From 3107 sp965216225 (lineage in GTDB: Bacteria > Pseudomonadota > Alphaproteobacteria > Rhodobacterales > Rhodobacteraceae): 64,000 nt of DNA. The stretch spans positions 190,542 through 254,541 of the forward strand of contig CBDCFF010000032.1 in assembly GCA_965216225.1 (NCBI GenBank), written 5' to 3'. Made by a program: the position numbers and the translations under genes. Under the pieces are notes generated by a model. That model searched no databases. It was not told the DNA's origin and worked only from the letters and a program-made list of their open reading frames with translations. Of this stretch, positions 35,416-44,899 are shown in pieces (positions within the stretch are counted from its first letter, which is position 1; every line of letters starts with the position of its first letter).

Positions 35416-36478
35416 TCAGGGCGCGGAGATGGCGCAGCACGGGAAACCGAAGGTTGATCGGCAAACCCGGCGCGGTTCAGATAAAACACGGCGATCCGCC
35501 GGAGCTTCGGCGGTGTCACATCCCGTGTGATTGTACGGCTTCTTTCTGAAGAGTTCGGGCTTTTCTTGATGCCAGTCCTTGAGCGCATCGATTGGCGTGC
35601 GGCCTTTCAGAACGGATTGCGGCAACTGGCCGTTGTAGAGGCGGACGTAGCGGAGAAGCGTCCGCTCCAGGTCCTCGCCGCTGCGGAAACGGTGGCTCTG
35701 GAGCACGTCCTCGATCCGACCGTTGAACCGCTCGACCATGCCGTTGGTCTGCGGCCGCATCGGTGGGGCCAGGCGATGCTCGATCCCGAACCCGGTGCAG
35801 AGGCGGTCGAATTCATGATTGCCGGTCGCGGCGCGGCGGCGAAGGCCGAAGAGCCTGTCGGTGAACTCCTTGCCATTGTCCGTCAGCACGCGGGTGATCC
35901 GCATCGGGGCGGCGCGCTCCAGATCGCGCAGGAACCGGCGGGCGTTGGCCGCAGTCTTCGCCGGATGGATGCGCACGAAGACCCAGCGGGTGGCGCGGGC
36001 GATCGCGACGAACAGATACCGGCGCTTCTCCTCATCGGCCATCTGCGGCAGGTATTTCACGTCGATGTGGATGTCACCGGGCTCGTATGCCTTGAAAGGC
36101 TTGTGCGCGGGCTTCGCCACCTTCGGCTTCAGGTCACGGAGGGAGCCGACCCCATGACGGCGCAGGCATCGGCGCAGGCATCGATCCAGCCCGGAGCGCG
36201 AGACGTTCGGGTTGAGAAACTCGCGGACCACGGCGAGCAGGTCGTCGAGCGGCAGCAGCAGACTCTGTCTCAGCGAGACCGCCACGGCCTCCTGTGCCGG
36301 TGTCAGCGTGGTCTGCAACCTGTGCGCCGTGTGGCTCCGGTCGTGGACGGTGTCTCCAGACGGTCTGCTCCGAGATGCCGTAGCGCTCGGCCACGATCCA
36401 CGCGGGCTCTTTGCTCGCCTGGATTGCGGCCCTGATCTTCGGCGTCGTCGTCGCCTGCTTGTGCAAAGAAATCAGCAT
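35416..36478 (-). pseudogene. IS481-family transposase, frameshifted
   Basis: N-terminus 'KIRAAIQASKEPAWIVAERY' plus 'GISEQTVWR', frame lost near 36370, then 'LQTTLTPAQEAVAVSLRQSL' to 'YNGQLPQSVLKGRTPIDALK'. The DDE core is visible: 'DIHIDVKYLPQM', 'RVLTDNGKEFTDRLFG' and 'PQTNGMVERFNGRIEDVLQS'. A 12-bp tandem duplication codes CLRRCLRR. The normal stop after GCDT is read through for about 30 residues. It lies 125 bp after the cyclodehydratase. Confidence 0.82.
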
Positions 36479-36580
36479 GTCTTGCCTCCGTCCCGAATCT
36501 CACGCAGGATTGATCTTGCCATGAACAGGCCAGAACGGCGAGGGTCTATCTGATCGTCCGGGATGGAACAGGTAACGCCG

Positions 36581-36709
36581 TCATGCGGGAACCGGCGGTG
36601 CGCACCGCCGATGAATGACCGCAAGGATGCGCTGGAACCAGCCGCCACTGACCGCTACCCCGGCAAGCTGGAATGTGAAGGCGCGGGCGTGGCGTTCTTC
36701 GGGGGTCAT
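36581..36709 (-). pseudogene. IS1380-family transposase, C-terminal scrap
   Basis: 'HARAFTFQLAGVAVSGGWFQ' and 'RILAVIHRRCAPP' match the extreme C-terminus of IS1380 transposases; the same motif ends the relic at 47319. Only about 40 residues remain, joined to DNA at the end of brnA. Confidence 0.65.
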
Positions 36710-36921
36710 TGCAGCCGATCCGCGATCCACATCTTGATCAGTGCCTGCCGGGTGATGCCGAGTTTCTGCGCCTGCCGATCCAGACCCGAGACGACCCAAG
36801 CCGGGAAATCGACGTTGACCCGCTTGGCCTTAATGTTGGGGCGGCGGGCTTTCGACCAATCGACATGCGCAGAGATGTCCTTGCCAGCGTCGAAGCGTTC
36901 GTCGAACTCAGTTGCCTTCAT
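36706..36921 (-). CDS. brnA: BrnA-type antitoxin
   Basis: 71 residues. The C-terminal ribbon-helix-helix reads 'RVNVDFPAWVVSGLDRQAQK' and 'LGITRQALIKMWIADRLQ'. It would neutralise BrnT and repress the operon through DNA binding. It overlaps the toxin gene by 14 bp, the standard brnT-brnA order. Its stop adjoins the IS1380 scrap. Confidence 0.87.
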   Translation of the reverse strand: MKATEFDERFDAGKDISAHVDWSKARRPNIKAKRVNVDFPAWVVSGLDRQAQKLGITRQALIKMWIADRLQ

Positions 36922-37171
36922 AATACTCCACCTCCTGCTTACGGGCGCGACGAACGGAGATGATCCGCACCCGCTCGCCTCGGTATGTGTAGACCGCCGT
37001 CCAGTGCCTTGCGCCGATCATGCCCACGCCCAGAAAGCGCGGCTCGTCCGTGACGTTGGCGAGGGCCTCAATGAGGTAGGGATCATCCCAGAGGGCCTGA
37101 GCCTCATCGAAGTCGATCCCGTGTTTATCACGGTTCGCGGCGCTTTTGTCGGGATCATACTCGAATTTCAT
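36908..37171 (-). CDS. brnT: BrnT-type toxin (DUF497 ribonuclease)
   Basis: 87 residues. The family pattern is complete: 'MKFEYDPDKSAANRDKHGID' (Asp, Lys, Asn, Lys, His), 'FDEAQALWDDP' and 'VYTYRGERVRIISVRRARKQ', the last holding the conserved Arg-Ser-x-Arg-Arg. It has a RelE-like fold and cleaves RNA when free. The gene seems intact amid IS debris. No clear Shine-Dalgarno precedes the ATG. Confidence 0.9.
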   Translation of the reverse strand: MKFEYDPDKSAANRDKHGIDFDEAQALWDDPYLIEALANVTDEPRFLGVGMIGARHWTAVYTYRGERVRIISVRRARKQEVEYYEGN

Positions 37172-37193
37172 AGAGGAAATATAGAGATAAAAA

Positions 37194-37210
37194 GGTATAA
37201 TTACTATACC
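37194..37210 (-). promoter_or_regulatory. Inverted repeat upstream of brnT, likely BrnA operator
   Basis: GGTATA-N5-TATACC centred 31 bp upstream of the brnT ATG in AT-rich DNA; it overlaps a possible -10 element. BrnA homologues repress their own promoter through such repeats. Assignment by position. Confidence 0.55.
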
Positions 37211-37241
37211 CTTTCCCGTTGGGTGTGACCATGCGCAGGCT

Positions 37242-37349
37242 GTTCAGTCCCGGCATCTGGTGGATCGGGTTCAGGATGAAACGATCCGGCTCCGTTGTCC
37301 AGACCTTGCAGATGTATTCACAAGGCGTGAGGCCGCTGAGGGTCTTGAG
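37242..37349 (-). pseudogene. IS481-family transposase, C-terminal scrap
   Basis: 'TLKTLSGLTPCEYICKVWTT' and 'EPDRFILNPIHQMPGLN' are the exact end expected for the type of IS481 whose N-terminal part lies at 52806-53671. It is cut at its 5' side by the left end of the IS21 element. Confidence 0.8.
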
Positions 37350-38152
37350 TGTAGCGCGACAATCAAGATGAGAAGTGCGCGTCAATCAGGATGAGAATCC
37401 TTGGTCGCGACGTTTGGGACGATGCCGGGCTTTTGTGCCGCGATCAAGGGGTTTGTTTTTTGATTGTCGCGGAGCGTCAATCAGCTTTGGTGTTTTCCGG
37501 TGTGGCTTTTTGTGCAGGCCTTCCCGGCCCCTTTGCCTTTTGTGCTGCTCTTCGCCGGTAGCTTTCGACATTCATCTCGAAGATGGTTGCGTGGTGCACG
37601 AGCCTGTCGACGGCGGCCAATGTCATGGCCGGGTCTGGAAAAATCGCATTCCACTCCCCGAAGGGCTGGTTGGCCGTGATCAACATTGAGCGGCGTTCAT
37701 ATCTCGCGCTGATGAGTTCGAAGAGCACACTGGTTTCAGCCTGATCCTTGGTGACGTAGGTGATGTCATCGAGGATCAGCAGATGGAATTTGTCGAGCTT
37801 TGCAATGGCACTTTCGAGGACGAGATCGCGGCGGGCCTGTTGGAGTTTCTGGACCAGATCGGTGGTGCGGCTGAATAGGACGCGGTAGCCTTGCTCGACA
37901 AGGGCGAGCCCGATGGCTGAGCCGAGATGTGATTTGCCCACACCTGGCGGCCCAAACAGCAGGATGTTGCCGCCCTTTCCGATCCAGCTGTCGCCAGCGG
38001 TGATCGCACTGACATGGGCCTTGGACAGCATGGGGACGGCTGTGAAGTCGAAGGTGTCGATCGTTTTTCCGGGCAACAGGCGTGCCTGTGCGAGATGTCG
38101 CTCGATACGACGGCGATCTCGTTCAGCCAGTTCATGCTCCACCAGGGTGCTG

Positions 38153-39529
38153 GAGCTATGCCCGAAAGTTGGTGATGGTGTGATCAGGCGGCGTGGTGAA
38201 TTTGCTTGATCCCGTCTCTGAACTCAACCCCTTCAATGATCTCTGGCATGCGGTTGGCGCCGTCGAGCTTTCGCCACTTGGCCTGCGCTGACATCATCAG
38301 CTTGAATGCCATGGCCAACCCGGTCTTGCGGCTCAGGCAGCCTTTGGTTTTGCCGGTGCGGTGGCGGACGGTGGCGAAGGTGCTCTCGATCGGGTTCGTG
38401 GTTCGGATGTGCTTCCAGTGCTCAGCAGGGAAGCCGTAGAAGGAGAGCAGCACAGCCCGGTCTTTGGTCAGTTTCCCAACCGCCTTGTCATATTTCGCGC
38501 CGTAGGTTTCCACGAAGAAATCGAAGGCGGCCCCGGCTTCGGTCTTCGTTTCCGCCTGCCAGATATCATGCAGGTGGCCTTTGGCTTTGGCCTGCACCGA
38601 TTTGGGCATGGCATTGAGAACGTTTCCGGTCTTGTGAACCCAACACCGTTGTTCCCGGGTGCTGCCGAAGACTTCGCGCAGCGCCGCCCAGAACCCCAAG
38701 GCACCGTCGCCAATGGCCAGATCGGGGGCGTGGGACAGCCCGCGACGCTTGAGATCGAGCAGCAACTCGCGCCAACTCTGCGTGCTTTCACGGTAGCCGT
38801 CGGTGAGGCCCAGAACCTCCTTGCGGCCCCACTCATCCGCGCCGATCAGCACCAGAACGCATTGTTTCTGCTCTTCCATACGCGGTTGGAAATAGACACC
38901 ATCGGCCCAGACATAGACGAAACGCCGGGCGCTGAGATCGCGGCGCTGCCAGCGTTCATACTCCGCCCCCCAGTCCGCTTTCAATCGCGAGATGGTGCTC
39001 GATGAAAGCCCTGCCGCGTTCGGCCCCAACAGCGCCCCAAGAGCCTCCTGGAAGTCGCCCGTGGAAATGCCCTTAAGATAGAGCCACGGCAGCAGTTCCT
39101 CAATCGATCTGGTCTTGCGCAGCCAAGGCGGCAAGATCGACGAGGCGAAACGGATCTTTTCGTCCACATTGCCCCGGTCCCGCATCCGCGGCACCTTCAC
39201 TGGTACCGGGCCGATGCCGGTCATGACCTCGCGCTCGGGCAGATGACCATGGCGCACCAGCCGCGCACGGCCGTCGTCCGTCACCTCGCGGGCATGGGCG
39301 GCGAGGAGTGTGGCCAATTCCGCTTCCACCGCCTGTTTGAGCAGTTGGCGCGCGCCGGTTTGCAGGATGTCGGTCAGCGGGTCAGACGAAAATCCCGATG
39401 GACCGGGCAACGGCGTGATGGTAGACTTCGTCATGTGGCATATCCTTTTCTCTGCTGAGAATTGCGGCGCGTGAACAACGCCATGATATGCCGCCCATCA
39501 GGGCCATCACCAACTTTCGGCTATAACTC
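38153..39529 (-). mobile_element. IS256-family element, type A copy 2 (IS-A2), intact
   Basis: 1377 bp flanked by a perfect 9-bp target duplication AGGGTGCTG (38144-38152 and 39530-39538). Inverted ends are GAGCTATGCCCGAAAGTTGG and the complement of GAGTTATAGCCGAAAGTTGG. It is the only intact type-A copy here and the reference for copies 1 and 3. Confidence 0.95.
38184..39434 (-). CDS. IS256-family transposase, intact
   Basis: 416 residues. DDE motifs of the Mutator-like class: 'RFVYVWADGVYFQPRMEEQK' (first Asp), 'APDLAIGDGALGFWAALREV' (second Asp), 'QRCWVHKTGNVLNAMPKS' (family signature) and 'TTNPIESTFATVRHRTGKTK' (Glu). It presumably can mobilise the defective copies at 9577 and 53672 in trans. 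Confidence 0.95.
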   Translation of the reverse strand: MTKSTITPLPGPSGFSSDPLTDILQTGARQLLKQAVEAELATLLAAHAREVTDDGRARLVRHGHLPEREVMTGIGPVPVKVPRMRDRGNVDEKIRFASSILPPWLRKTRSIEELLPWLYLKGISTGDFQEALGALLGPNAAGLSSSTISRLKADWGAEYERWQRRDLSARRFVYVWADGVYFQPRMEEQKQCVLVLIGADEWGRKEVLGLTDGYRESTQSWRELLLDLKRRGLSHAPDLAIGDGALGFWAALREVFGSTREQRCWVHKTGNVLNAMPKSVQAKAKGHLHDIWQAETKTEAGAAFDFFVETYGAKYDKAVGKLTKDRAVLLSFYGFPAEHWKHIRTTNPIESTFATVRHRTGKTKGCLSRKTGLAMAFKLMMSAQAKWRKLDGANRMPEIIEGVEFRDGIKQIHHAA

Positions 39530-39668
39530 AGGGTGCTGAGCATCCGAGCGGCGGGCCAGCCTTCCTTGTCGGCTTGTTCCGCAAAGCGCGGCCATAGCGC
39601 CTTGATGGCTGGCAAGCGCAATTCGGTCAGAGCCAAGGTTAGGCGGGCGGTATCGGTCTGGGGCGATG

Positions 39669-41189
39669 TCATGCTGTCACCTCCTGAGCGGATGGCGTAC
39701 CGCCGACCAACTGGTCGTAAGATGACAGGTCGGCCAGTTGCACCGCGACTTGGGGGAGTGCGTCTTGTGATGGGCTAAACACTGCGCGTAGGGCCGCCAT
39801 GTCAGGCGGGCGCTTCTGGCGAAGGTCCTCCTCAAGCTGCGCTGCCAATTCAGCCTCGCAGCCCCGCTCGTGTGCCAGCGCCAGAAGATCGACAACCATG
39901 CGACACGCCGCCTTCTCACTGGTCTGCTCCAGCAGGAATGCGAACATGTTACGGAACGCCCGGCGCGGGAATAGCTGATCCCGATAGACCAGCCCCATCA
40001 GCGCCATGGGCTTTTTGCGCAAGGAGTGGATGACGTGGTGGTAATTGACCACGTGCCCATGGCTCCCGGTGCTCGAGGCTCGTCCGCGTGTCAGCGTTAG
40101 CAGGGCAGAGCTTCCCAGGAACAGCTCCAACCGATCATCGTAGAGCCGAACCCGCAGCTGATGCCCGATCAACCGGGATGGCACGGTGTAGAACACCTTG
40201 CGCAAGGTGAAGCCCCCGGAGGAAGTGACGCGCAACGTGATCTCCTCGTAATCCGTGGTCCGCCGCGTCGGCAAAGGTCTGAGGCTCGCACGTTCCGCAT
40301 CGATACGCTTGGCATTGCGGGCGTTGATCCGGCCCACGATCTCGTCGATGAAGCGACGATAATCTTGCAAGCTTTCGAAGTCGCGCGACCCACGCATGAC
40401 CAGCGCGTCCTCAATGGTGCGCTTCAGATGCCCATTGGGGCTCTCGATGGAACCGTTCTCGTGTGCGACGCCCTTGTTGTTGCGCGTCGGCGTCATTCCA
40501 TAATGGTTGCACAGGGCGTCGAAGCGGTCGGTTAGATCGGCCCGGGATGACTTATCCAGGTTCTTGAAGGCCGCCGACAGGCTGTCAGTTCTATGATTGT
40601 GTGGCACGCCGCCGAGCGTCCAGAGGGCGTTCTGCAATCCCTCAGCCAGCGCCACATAGCTTTCGCCGCCCAGCACGACGTGGGCGTGCTGAAACCCGCT
40701 ATAGGCAAGCCGGAAGTGATACAGTCGATGGCCCAGTGCCTCACCGGCAATGGTCACACCCAACTTGCCCATGGCGGTGAAATCCGACAGGCCCATTTTG
40801 CCCGGTGTGTGGGTCTGCCGGAAAATGACGTCCTGTTCAGGGCCGTGTTCCGCATTCCAGGCGCGTATCCGTCGCTCCGGAGTCCGTCGGATGCCCGTAC
40901 CCAGATCAGAATGCCGACGCAGAAGCTCCTCGTAAACCGCCACAGGTCGGATCCCCGGTGAGGACCGCAGAAGCGGCACGACCTCCGCATCAAAAATGTC
41001 CGCCAGCGGGTCCGGACGCCGCCGGCCGCGAGGGGCCTTCTTCCGTGATGGTAAAATTGGGTCAGCTTGCAGCCGATAGCCCGTTGCCTGGCTGATCCCC
41101 GCCTTGGCAGCGGCAACGGCAACGGAATGGGTCGATCTGAGCGTCATGAAGAGCCTCATTTGTTGGTCAGTGACATGACAGCCCGGCAT
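39669..41189 (-). CDS. istA: IS21 transposase IstA, intact
   Basis: 506 residues from the ATG at 41189 (AAGGGG upstream; the usual MPGCHVTDQQ start). HTH region 'HSVAVAAAKAGISQATGYRL'; rve core 'KMGLSDFTAMGKLGVTIAGE', 'LGGVPHNHRTDSLSAAFKNL' and 'NKGVAHENGSIESPNGHLKR'. Its stop overlaps the istB start (ATGA), as in intact IS21 elements. Confidence 0.93.
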   Translation of the reverse strand: MPGCHVTDQQMRLFMTLRSTHSVAVAAAKAGISQATGYRLQADPILPSRKKAPRGRRRPDPLADIFDAEVVPLLRSSPGIRPVAVYEELLRRHSDLGTGIRRTPERRIRAWNAEHGPEQDVIFRQTHTPGKMGLSDFTAMGKLGVTIAGEALGHRLYHFRLAYSGFQHAHVVLGGESYVALAEGLQNALWTLGGVPHNHRTDSLSAAFKNLDKSSRADLTDRFDALCNHYGMTPTRNNKGVAHENGSIESPNGHLKRTIEDALVMRGSRDFESLQDYRRFIDEIVGRINARNAKRIDAERASLRPLPTRRTTDYEEITLRVTSSGGFTLRKVFYTVPSRLIGHQLRVRLYDDRLELFLGSSALLTLTRGRASSTGSHGHVVNYHHVIHSLRKKPMALMGLVYRDQLFPRRAFRNMFAFLLEQTSEKAACRMVVDLLALAHERGCEAELAAQLEEDLRQKRPPDMAALRAVFSPSQDALPQVAVQLADLSSYDQLVGGTPSAQEVTA

Positions 41190-41373
41190 GAACGATCCCC
41201 TTGCACAGAAAATCATTCCTTATCCGAGCCGGCCACAACCGTCAGGCCCGCCCCAAAAGGGCAAAACGCGTGTGCGGGGCCTCCCCAGTCGGGCTACGCC
41301 CTCCCTGCGAGCCCCCGCACACGCGTTCTCATCCTGATTGACGCTGGATTCTCACCTTGTTTGTCGCGCAGCA

Positions 41374-41575
41374 CGCGAAGGCTGGTTATATCTGGCAGTG
41401 ATCCTGGACTTGCATTCTCGACGGGTCATCGGTTGGGCCGTCAGCAATCGGATGAAGCGGGACTTGGCTATCCGGGCGCTGAAGATGGCCATCGCCTTCA
41501 GATCACCGCCCACAGACTGCATCCATCATACGGATCGTGGCAGCCAATATTGTTCGCATGATTATCAGAAGATCC
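41374..41575 (+). pseudogene. IS3-family orfB, middle fragment
   Basis: 'REGWLYLAVILDLHSRRVIG' and 'HHTDRGSQYCSHDYQK' contain the first and second catalytic Asp of the IS3 integrase core. The 5' part is cut by the IS21 end. The frame resumes at 45350 after an IS66 insertion marked by the duplicated GAAGATCC. Confidence 0.87.
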
Positions 41576-41595
41576 GTGACCGTTCGGTGAAGGTG

Positions 41596-42929
41596 GAGAG
41601 TGTCCGCTCCTCTGTGTATCTGTGATCTGTTCCATGCTTTGAGAGAGGAGCCATGACGATGACGATATCCAGGGAACTTCTGGACGAACTTCTGGAAGGC
41701 TGCGAGCGGCCTGAAGACCTGCCTGGCGATACCGGGCTGCTGAAAGAGCTCAAGATCAAACTGATGGAGCGGATGCTTGGGGCCGAACTGACCGCGCATC
41801 CGGGCTATGAAGAAGGCAAGGATGCACCTCCGGGTCAGTCCAATCGGCGCAACGGCACAGCCGGCAAGCGCCTGAAGGGCCAGATCGGCGAGGCGCCGAT
41901 TTCCGTGCCCCGTGATCGGGATGGCAGTTTTGAACCGGAACTGGTGAAGAAGGGCCAGACCCGGATCGACGGGATGGATGACAGGATCATCGGCCTCTAT
42001 GCCGCCGGACGAGAGTGTCCGCGACATCCGCGCCCATCTTGAGGATATCTACGGTCTGCTGGTCTCGCCGGATTTGATCAGCCGCGTCACCGACGCCGTG
42101 CTCGACGAGGTGCGCGACTGGCAAAGCCGGGCGCTGGAGCGGATGTATCCGATCGTGATCTTCGACGCGCTGCGGGTGAAGATCCGCGACGCCGACAGCC
42201 GCATGGTGAAGAACAAGGCCATCTACATCGCCCTGGGGGTCAGCCGGGACGGCGTGCGCGAGGTCCTGGGCCTGTGGATCGCTGATAACGAGGGGGCCAA
42301 ATTCTGGTTGTCGGTGATGAACGAGCTGAAGAACCGGGGTGTCCAGGACATTCTGATCGCCGTCGTTGACGGGCTCAAAGGCTTCCCGGAGGCGATCACC
42401 GCCGCCTTTGCGCAGACCACGGTGCAAACCTGCATTGTCCACCTGGTGCGCCACTCCCTGAACTTCTGCTCGTGGAAAGACCGCAAGGCAGTGGCCGCCG
42501 ATCTGCGCCGGATTTACAGCGCCGCCACCGCCGATCAGGCCGCCGATGAACTGGACGCATTCGAGAAAAAATGGGCCGGTAAATACGCCTCCATCGCCCC
42601 GGCCTGGCGACGGGCATGGCAGGAAGTAATCCCGTTCTTCGCCTTCGATCCGGCGATCCGAAAGATCATCTACACCACCAACGCCATCGAGAGCCTGAAC
42701 CGGGTGATCCGCAAATCAATCAAGACCCGCGGATCGTTCCCGACCGATCAGGCCGCAACAAAGCTGATCTATCTGGCCATCCGCAACTTCGAGAAAGGCG
42801 GCAGGAATGTTCGGGAATGGTTTGCAGCCCGCAACCTGTTCGCTATTATGTTCGACGAGCGCTTCAATGCGTGACTGTATTTGAAACCCCCATGGTCCGG
42901 GACAGATACACAGAATTCAGGACACTCCC
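41596..42929 (+). mobile_element. IS256-family element, type B copy 1 (IS-B1)
   Basis: 1334 bp, flanked by an 8-bp target duplication TGAAGGTG (41588-41595 and 42930-42937). Ends are GAGAGTGTCC and GGACACTCCC, with further matching CTGTGTATCTGT inside. A second copy lies at 54247-55589. Confidence 0.92.
41653..42874 (+). pseudogene. IS256-family transposase of IS-B1, one-base frameshift
   Basis: Frame 1 runs from MTMTISRELLDELLEGCERP to 'MDDRIIGLYAAGR'. Frame 2 continues with 'ESVRDIRAHLEDIYGLLVSP' and ends 'FAARNLFAIMFDERFNA'. One surplus base near 42011 explains the break. The rest is a complete type with 'PIVIFDALRVKIRDADSRMV', 'VVDGLKGFPEAITAAF' and 'TTNAIESLNRVIRKSIKTRG'. Relative to copy 2 it lacks 9 bp near 42470 (FCSWKD versus FCSQKLWKD). 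The same frameshift occurs in copy 2. Confidence 0.85.
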
Positions 42930-42963
42930 TGAAGGTGCCTTGGCGTACTGCCGGTCGTCCCGG

Positions 42964-44481
42964 TTACGCTGCTGATGCAGCGTAACGCCAGGGCATCAAC
43001 TGGTCCAGCCGAGTGATCTTGTGATCCGCGATGCGGGCGAGGACCCATGTGAGCCAGGCTTGTGGATCGACTTTATCAAGCTTTGCCGTTTCGATCAGGG
43101 TGTAGGCGATGGCCATGGCTTTGCCACCGCCCTCGGAACCGGCGAACATCCAATTTTTGCGACCTGTGGCGACAGGTTTTATGGCGCGTTCGGCGATGTT
43201 GTTGTCCGCTTCCAGAAAGCCATGGTTCAAATAACCGCGTGCCTTTGGCAAACGACCAAGGGCATAACGGATCGCTTGGGCCAGAGGCGACTTGCCAGAT
43301 ATATTTGGCAACTGCGCGTGTAACCAGGTCTCAAGTTCATCGAAGATCGGTTTTGCCTTTTCCTGACGGATGGCAACGCGCTCTTCAGACGGTTTGCCAC
43401 GCGCCTCTTTCTCGACGGCATAGAGTTCCGCGGTCCGGCGGAGGGCTTCTTCGGCAATCGATGAGCCTTGCGCGGCAAAGATGTCTACAAACTTGCGTCT
43501 GACGTGCGCCAAACAAGCCATCTCCTGGGCCTTGTCCTCACCGAATACCCCGTTGAAGCCGGAATACCCGTCCGCATGGACCCAGCCTTTGTAGCCGGAG
43601 AGATGTGAGACGGGATGTTCGCCCTTGCGATCAATCGTGAACTGATACCACGCGCAGGGCGGTGATGATCCAGACCATGGTCGTTCATCGCGAACACAGG
43701 TCCGGACACGGGCGGTCCTGGTCTTCTTGTTGCCGGGGGCCTGCATTTTAACAGGCGTATCATCAGCGAAGATGGCCGCGCCTCGGCGGACCATTCGGCC
43801 AATGGTGTCAGCCAGAGGTTCCAGAAGCGCGGTGGAGCCGCCAACCCAATTGGTCAGAGTTGATCGATCAAGATCAACGCCTTCACGGGCGTATATTTGC
43901 GACTGACGGTAGAGCGGCAGGTGGTCCGCGTATTTGCTGACCAACACGTGCGCCAGCAGCCCCGGTCCCGGGCGGCCACGTTCGATCGGGCGCGATGGCA
44001 GCGGCGATTGGACAATGGCCTCGCAACAGGAACAGGCCATACGCGGACGCACGATCCGGTTCACGACAAAACGCCCCGGTTTGTATTCCAACTCCTCGGT
44101 CACGTCCTCACCGAGCCTCTTCAACGCCCCACCGCAACGTCGGCAGTCCTCGCCCGGCGACAAGACCTCTTCGTGCCGGTCCGGATGATCGGGCAAGGGC
44201 TTGCGGCTGTGCCGGCGGGCCGGTTTGTCCGTTTCAGGCGTTGGAGCAGGCGCCGCCTGTTCTCCAGCGGCTTCGGCAATCGCCTCATCTTCCTGGAAGA
44301 CCAGATTGAGCTGGTAGAGGCTTTCTGATTTCGATCCAAACCGGTGCCGGTCATGCCCCGCCAGTTGGTGTTGGAGTTGTTCCACCTTCAGGGTCAGCGC
44401 CTTGACTTCATCGGCCGGAAGCCGGTTCACTGCCCGCAGTTCCGCAGGATCATCCGGGGCTATGTCGAGGTCCTTCAGCAT
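42964..44481 (-). CDS. tnpC: IS66 transposase TnpC, intact
   Basis: 505 residues. An N-terminal leucine-zipper-like segment ('DEVKALTLKVEQLQHQLAGH') is followed by 'HRFGSKSESLYQL', a zinc-binding-type 'CRRCGGALKRLG' with 'RPRMACSCCEA', and the DDE core ('IFADDTPVKM', 'VHADGYSGFNGVF', 'LEADNNIAERAIKPVATGRK'). Confidence 0.94.
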   Translation of the reverse strand: MLKDLDIAPDDPAELRAVNRLPADEVKALTLKVEQLQHQLAGHDRHRFGSKSESLYQLNLVFQEDEAIAEAAGEQAAPAPTPETDKPARRHSRKPLPDHPDRHEEVLSPGEDCRRCGGALKRLGEDVTEELEYKPGRFVVNRIVRPRMACSCCEAIVQSPLPSRPIERGRPGPGLLAHVLVSKYADHLPLYRQSQIYAREGVDLDRSTLTNWVGGSTALLEPLADTIGRMVRRGAAIFADDTPVKMQAPGNKKTRTARVRTCVRDERPWSGSSPPCAWYQFTIDRKGEHPVSHLSGYKGWVHADGYSGFNGVFGEDKAQEMACLAHVRRKFVDIFAAQGSSIAEEALRRTAELYAVEKEARGKPSEERVAIRQEKAKPIFDELETWLHAQLPNISGKSPLAQAIRYALGRLPKARGYLNHGFLEADNNIAERAIKPVATGRKNWMFAGSEGGGKAMAIAYTLIETAKLDKVDPQAWLTWVLARIADHKITRLDQLMPWRYAASAA

Positions 44482-44551
44482 CGCCGATCCTATACCGGAT
44501 CAGCATTCCGGGGTGAACCCCGAAAGCGCGCAAAGCCTCGTATTTATTGAC

Positions 44552-44899
44552 CTATCCTACGCTCAACGGTCTCCAGGTTTTACGGGGCATCCGCCAGTCA
44601 ATCCCCTCCAACAGCATTGAGAGCTGCGCGGGTGTGACGCTGATCCTGCCGTCCTTTGCAGCGGGCCAGACAAACCGCCCTTTCTCCAACCGCTTCGAAA
44701 ACAGGCACGCACCCTGGCAATCCCACCAGATGATCTTCAACAGATCGCCGCGCCGCCCCCGGAACACGAACAGGTGGCCGGAATACGGGTCTTCGGCCAA
44801 AACCTTCTCGGCCTGGGCCGCCAGCGTAGTGAACCCTCGCCGCATGTCCGTGACACCCGCCGACAGCCACACCCGCGTGTTGCCCGGCACCGGGATCAA
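44552..44899 (-). CDS. tnpB: IS66 accessory protein TnpB
   Basis: 115 residues: 'VWLSAGVTDMRRGFTTLAAQ', 'GHLFVFRGRRGDLLKIIWWD' and 'CLFSKRLEKGRFVWP' are diagnostic of the IS66 Orf2 family. It overlaps tnpA by 4 bp. Required for transposition; the exact role is not settled. Confidence 0.95.
   Translation of the reverse strand: MIPVPGNTRVWLSAGVTDMRRGFTTLAAQAEKVLAEDPYSGHLFVFRGRRGDLLKIIWWDCQGACLFSKRLEKGRFVWPAAKDGRISVTPAQLSMLLEGIDWRMPRKTWRPLSVG

Larger units (their letters stand above)
37477..39672 (-). pseudogene. istB: IS21 helper ATPase gene istB, split by IS-A2
   Basis: The N-terminal part (39530-39672) reads 'TARLTLALTELRLPAIKALW' to 'GWPAARMLSTL'. The remainder (37477-38152) starts 'MEHELAERDRRRIERHLAQA' and has Walker A 'LLFGPPGVGKSHLGSAIG', Walker B 'LLILDDITYV' and sensor 'MLITANQPFGEW'. 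The AGGGTGCTG target duplication of IS-A2 marks the split. An ATG just after the insertion could still give an ATPase lacking about 50 residues. Confidence 0.88.
37350..41373 (-). mobile_element. IS21-family element, interrupted by IS-A2
   Basis: Ends carry the IS21-type multiple repeats: left GCGCGACAATCAAGATGAG, then GCGTCAATCAGGATGAGAA; right is the complement of GCGTCAATCAGGATGAGAA and GCGCGACAAACAAGGTGAG. It contains istA and istB, with istB split by an IS256-type element at 38153-39529. The left flank is an IS481 scrap and the right flank an IS3 gene fragment, without a shared target duplication. Confidence 0.85.

Noticed and set aside
33551..35464. A 637-codon open frame antisense to the YcaO gene
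   Set aside because: It lacks recognisable domains and mirrors the coding bias of the cyclodehydratase, whose YcaO motifs are unmistakable.
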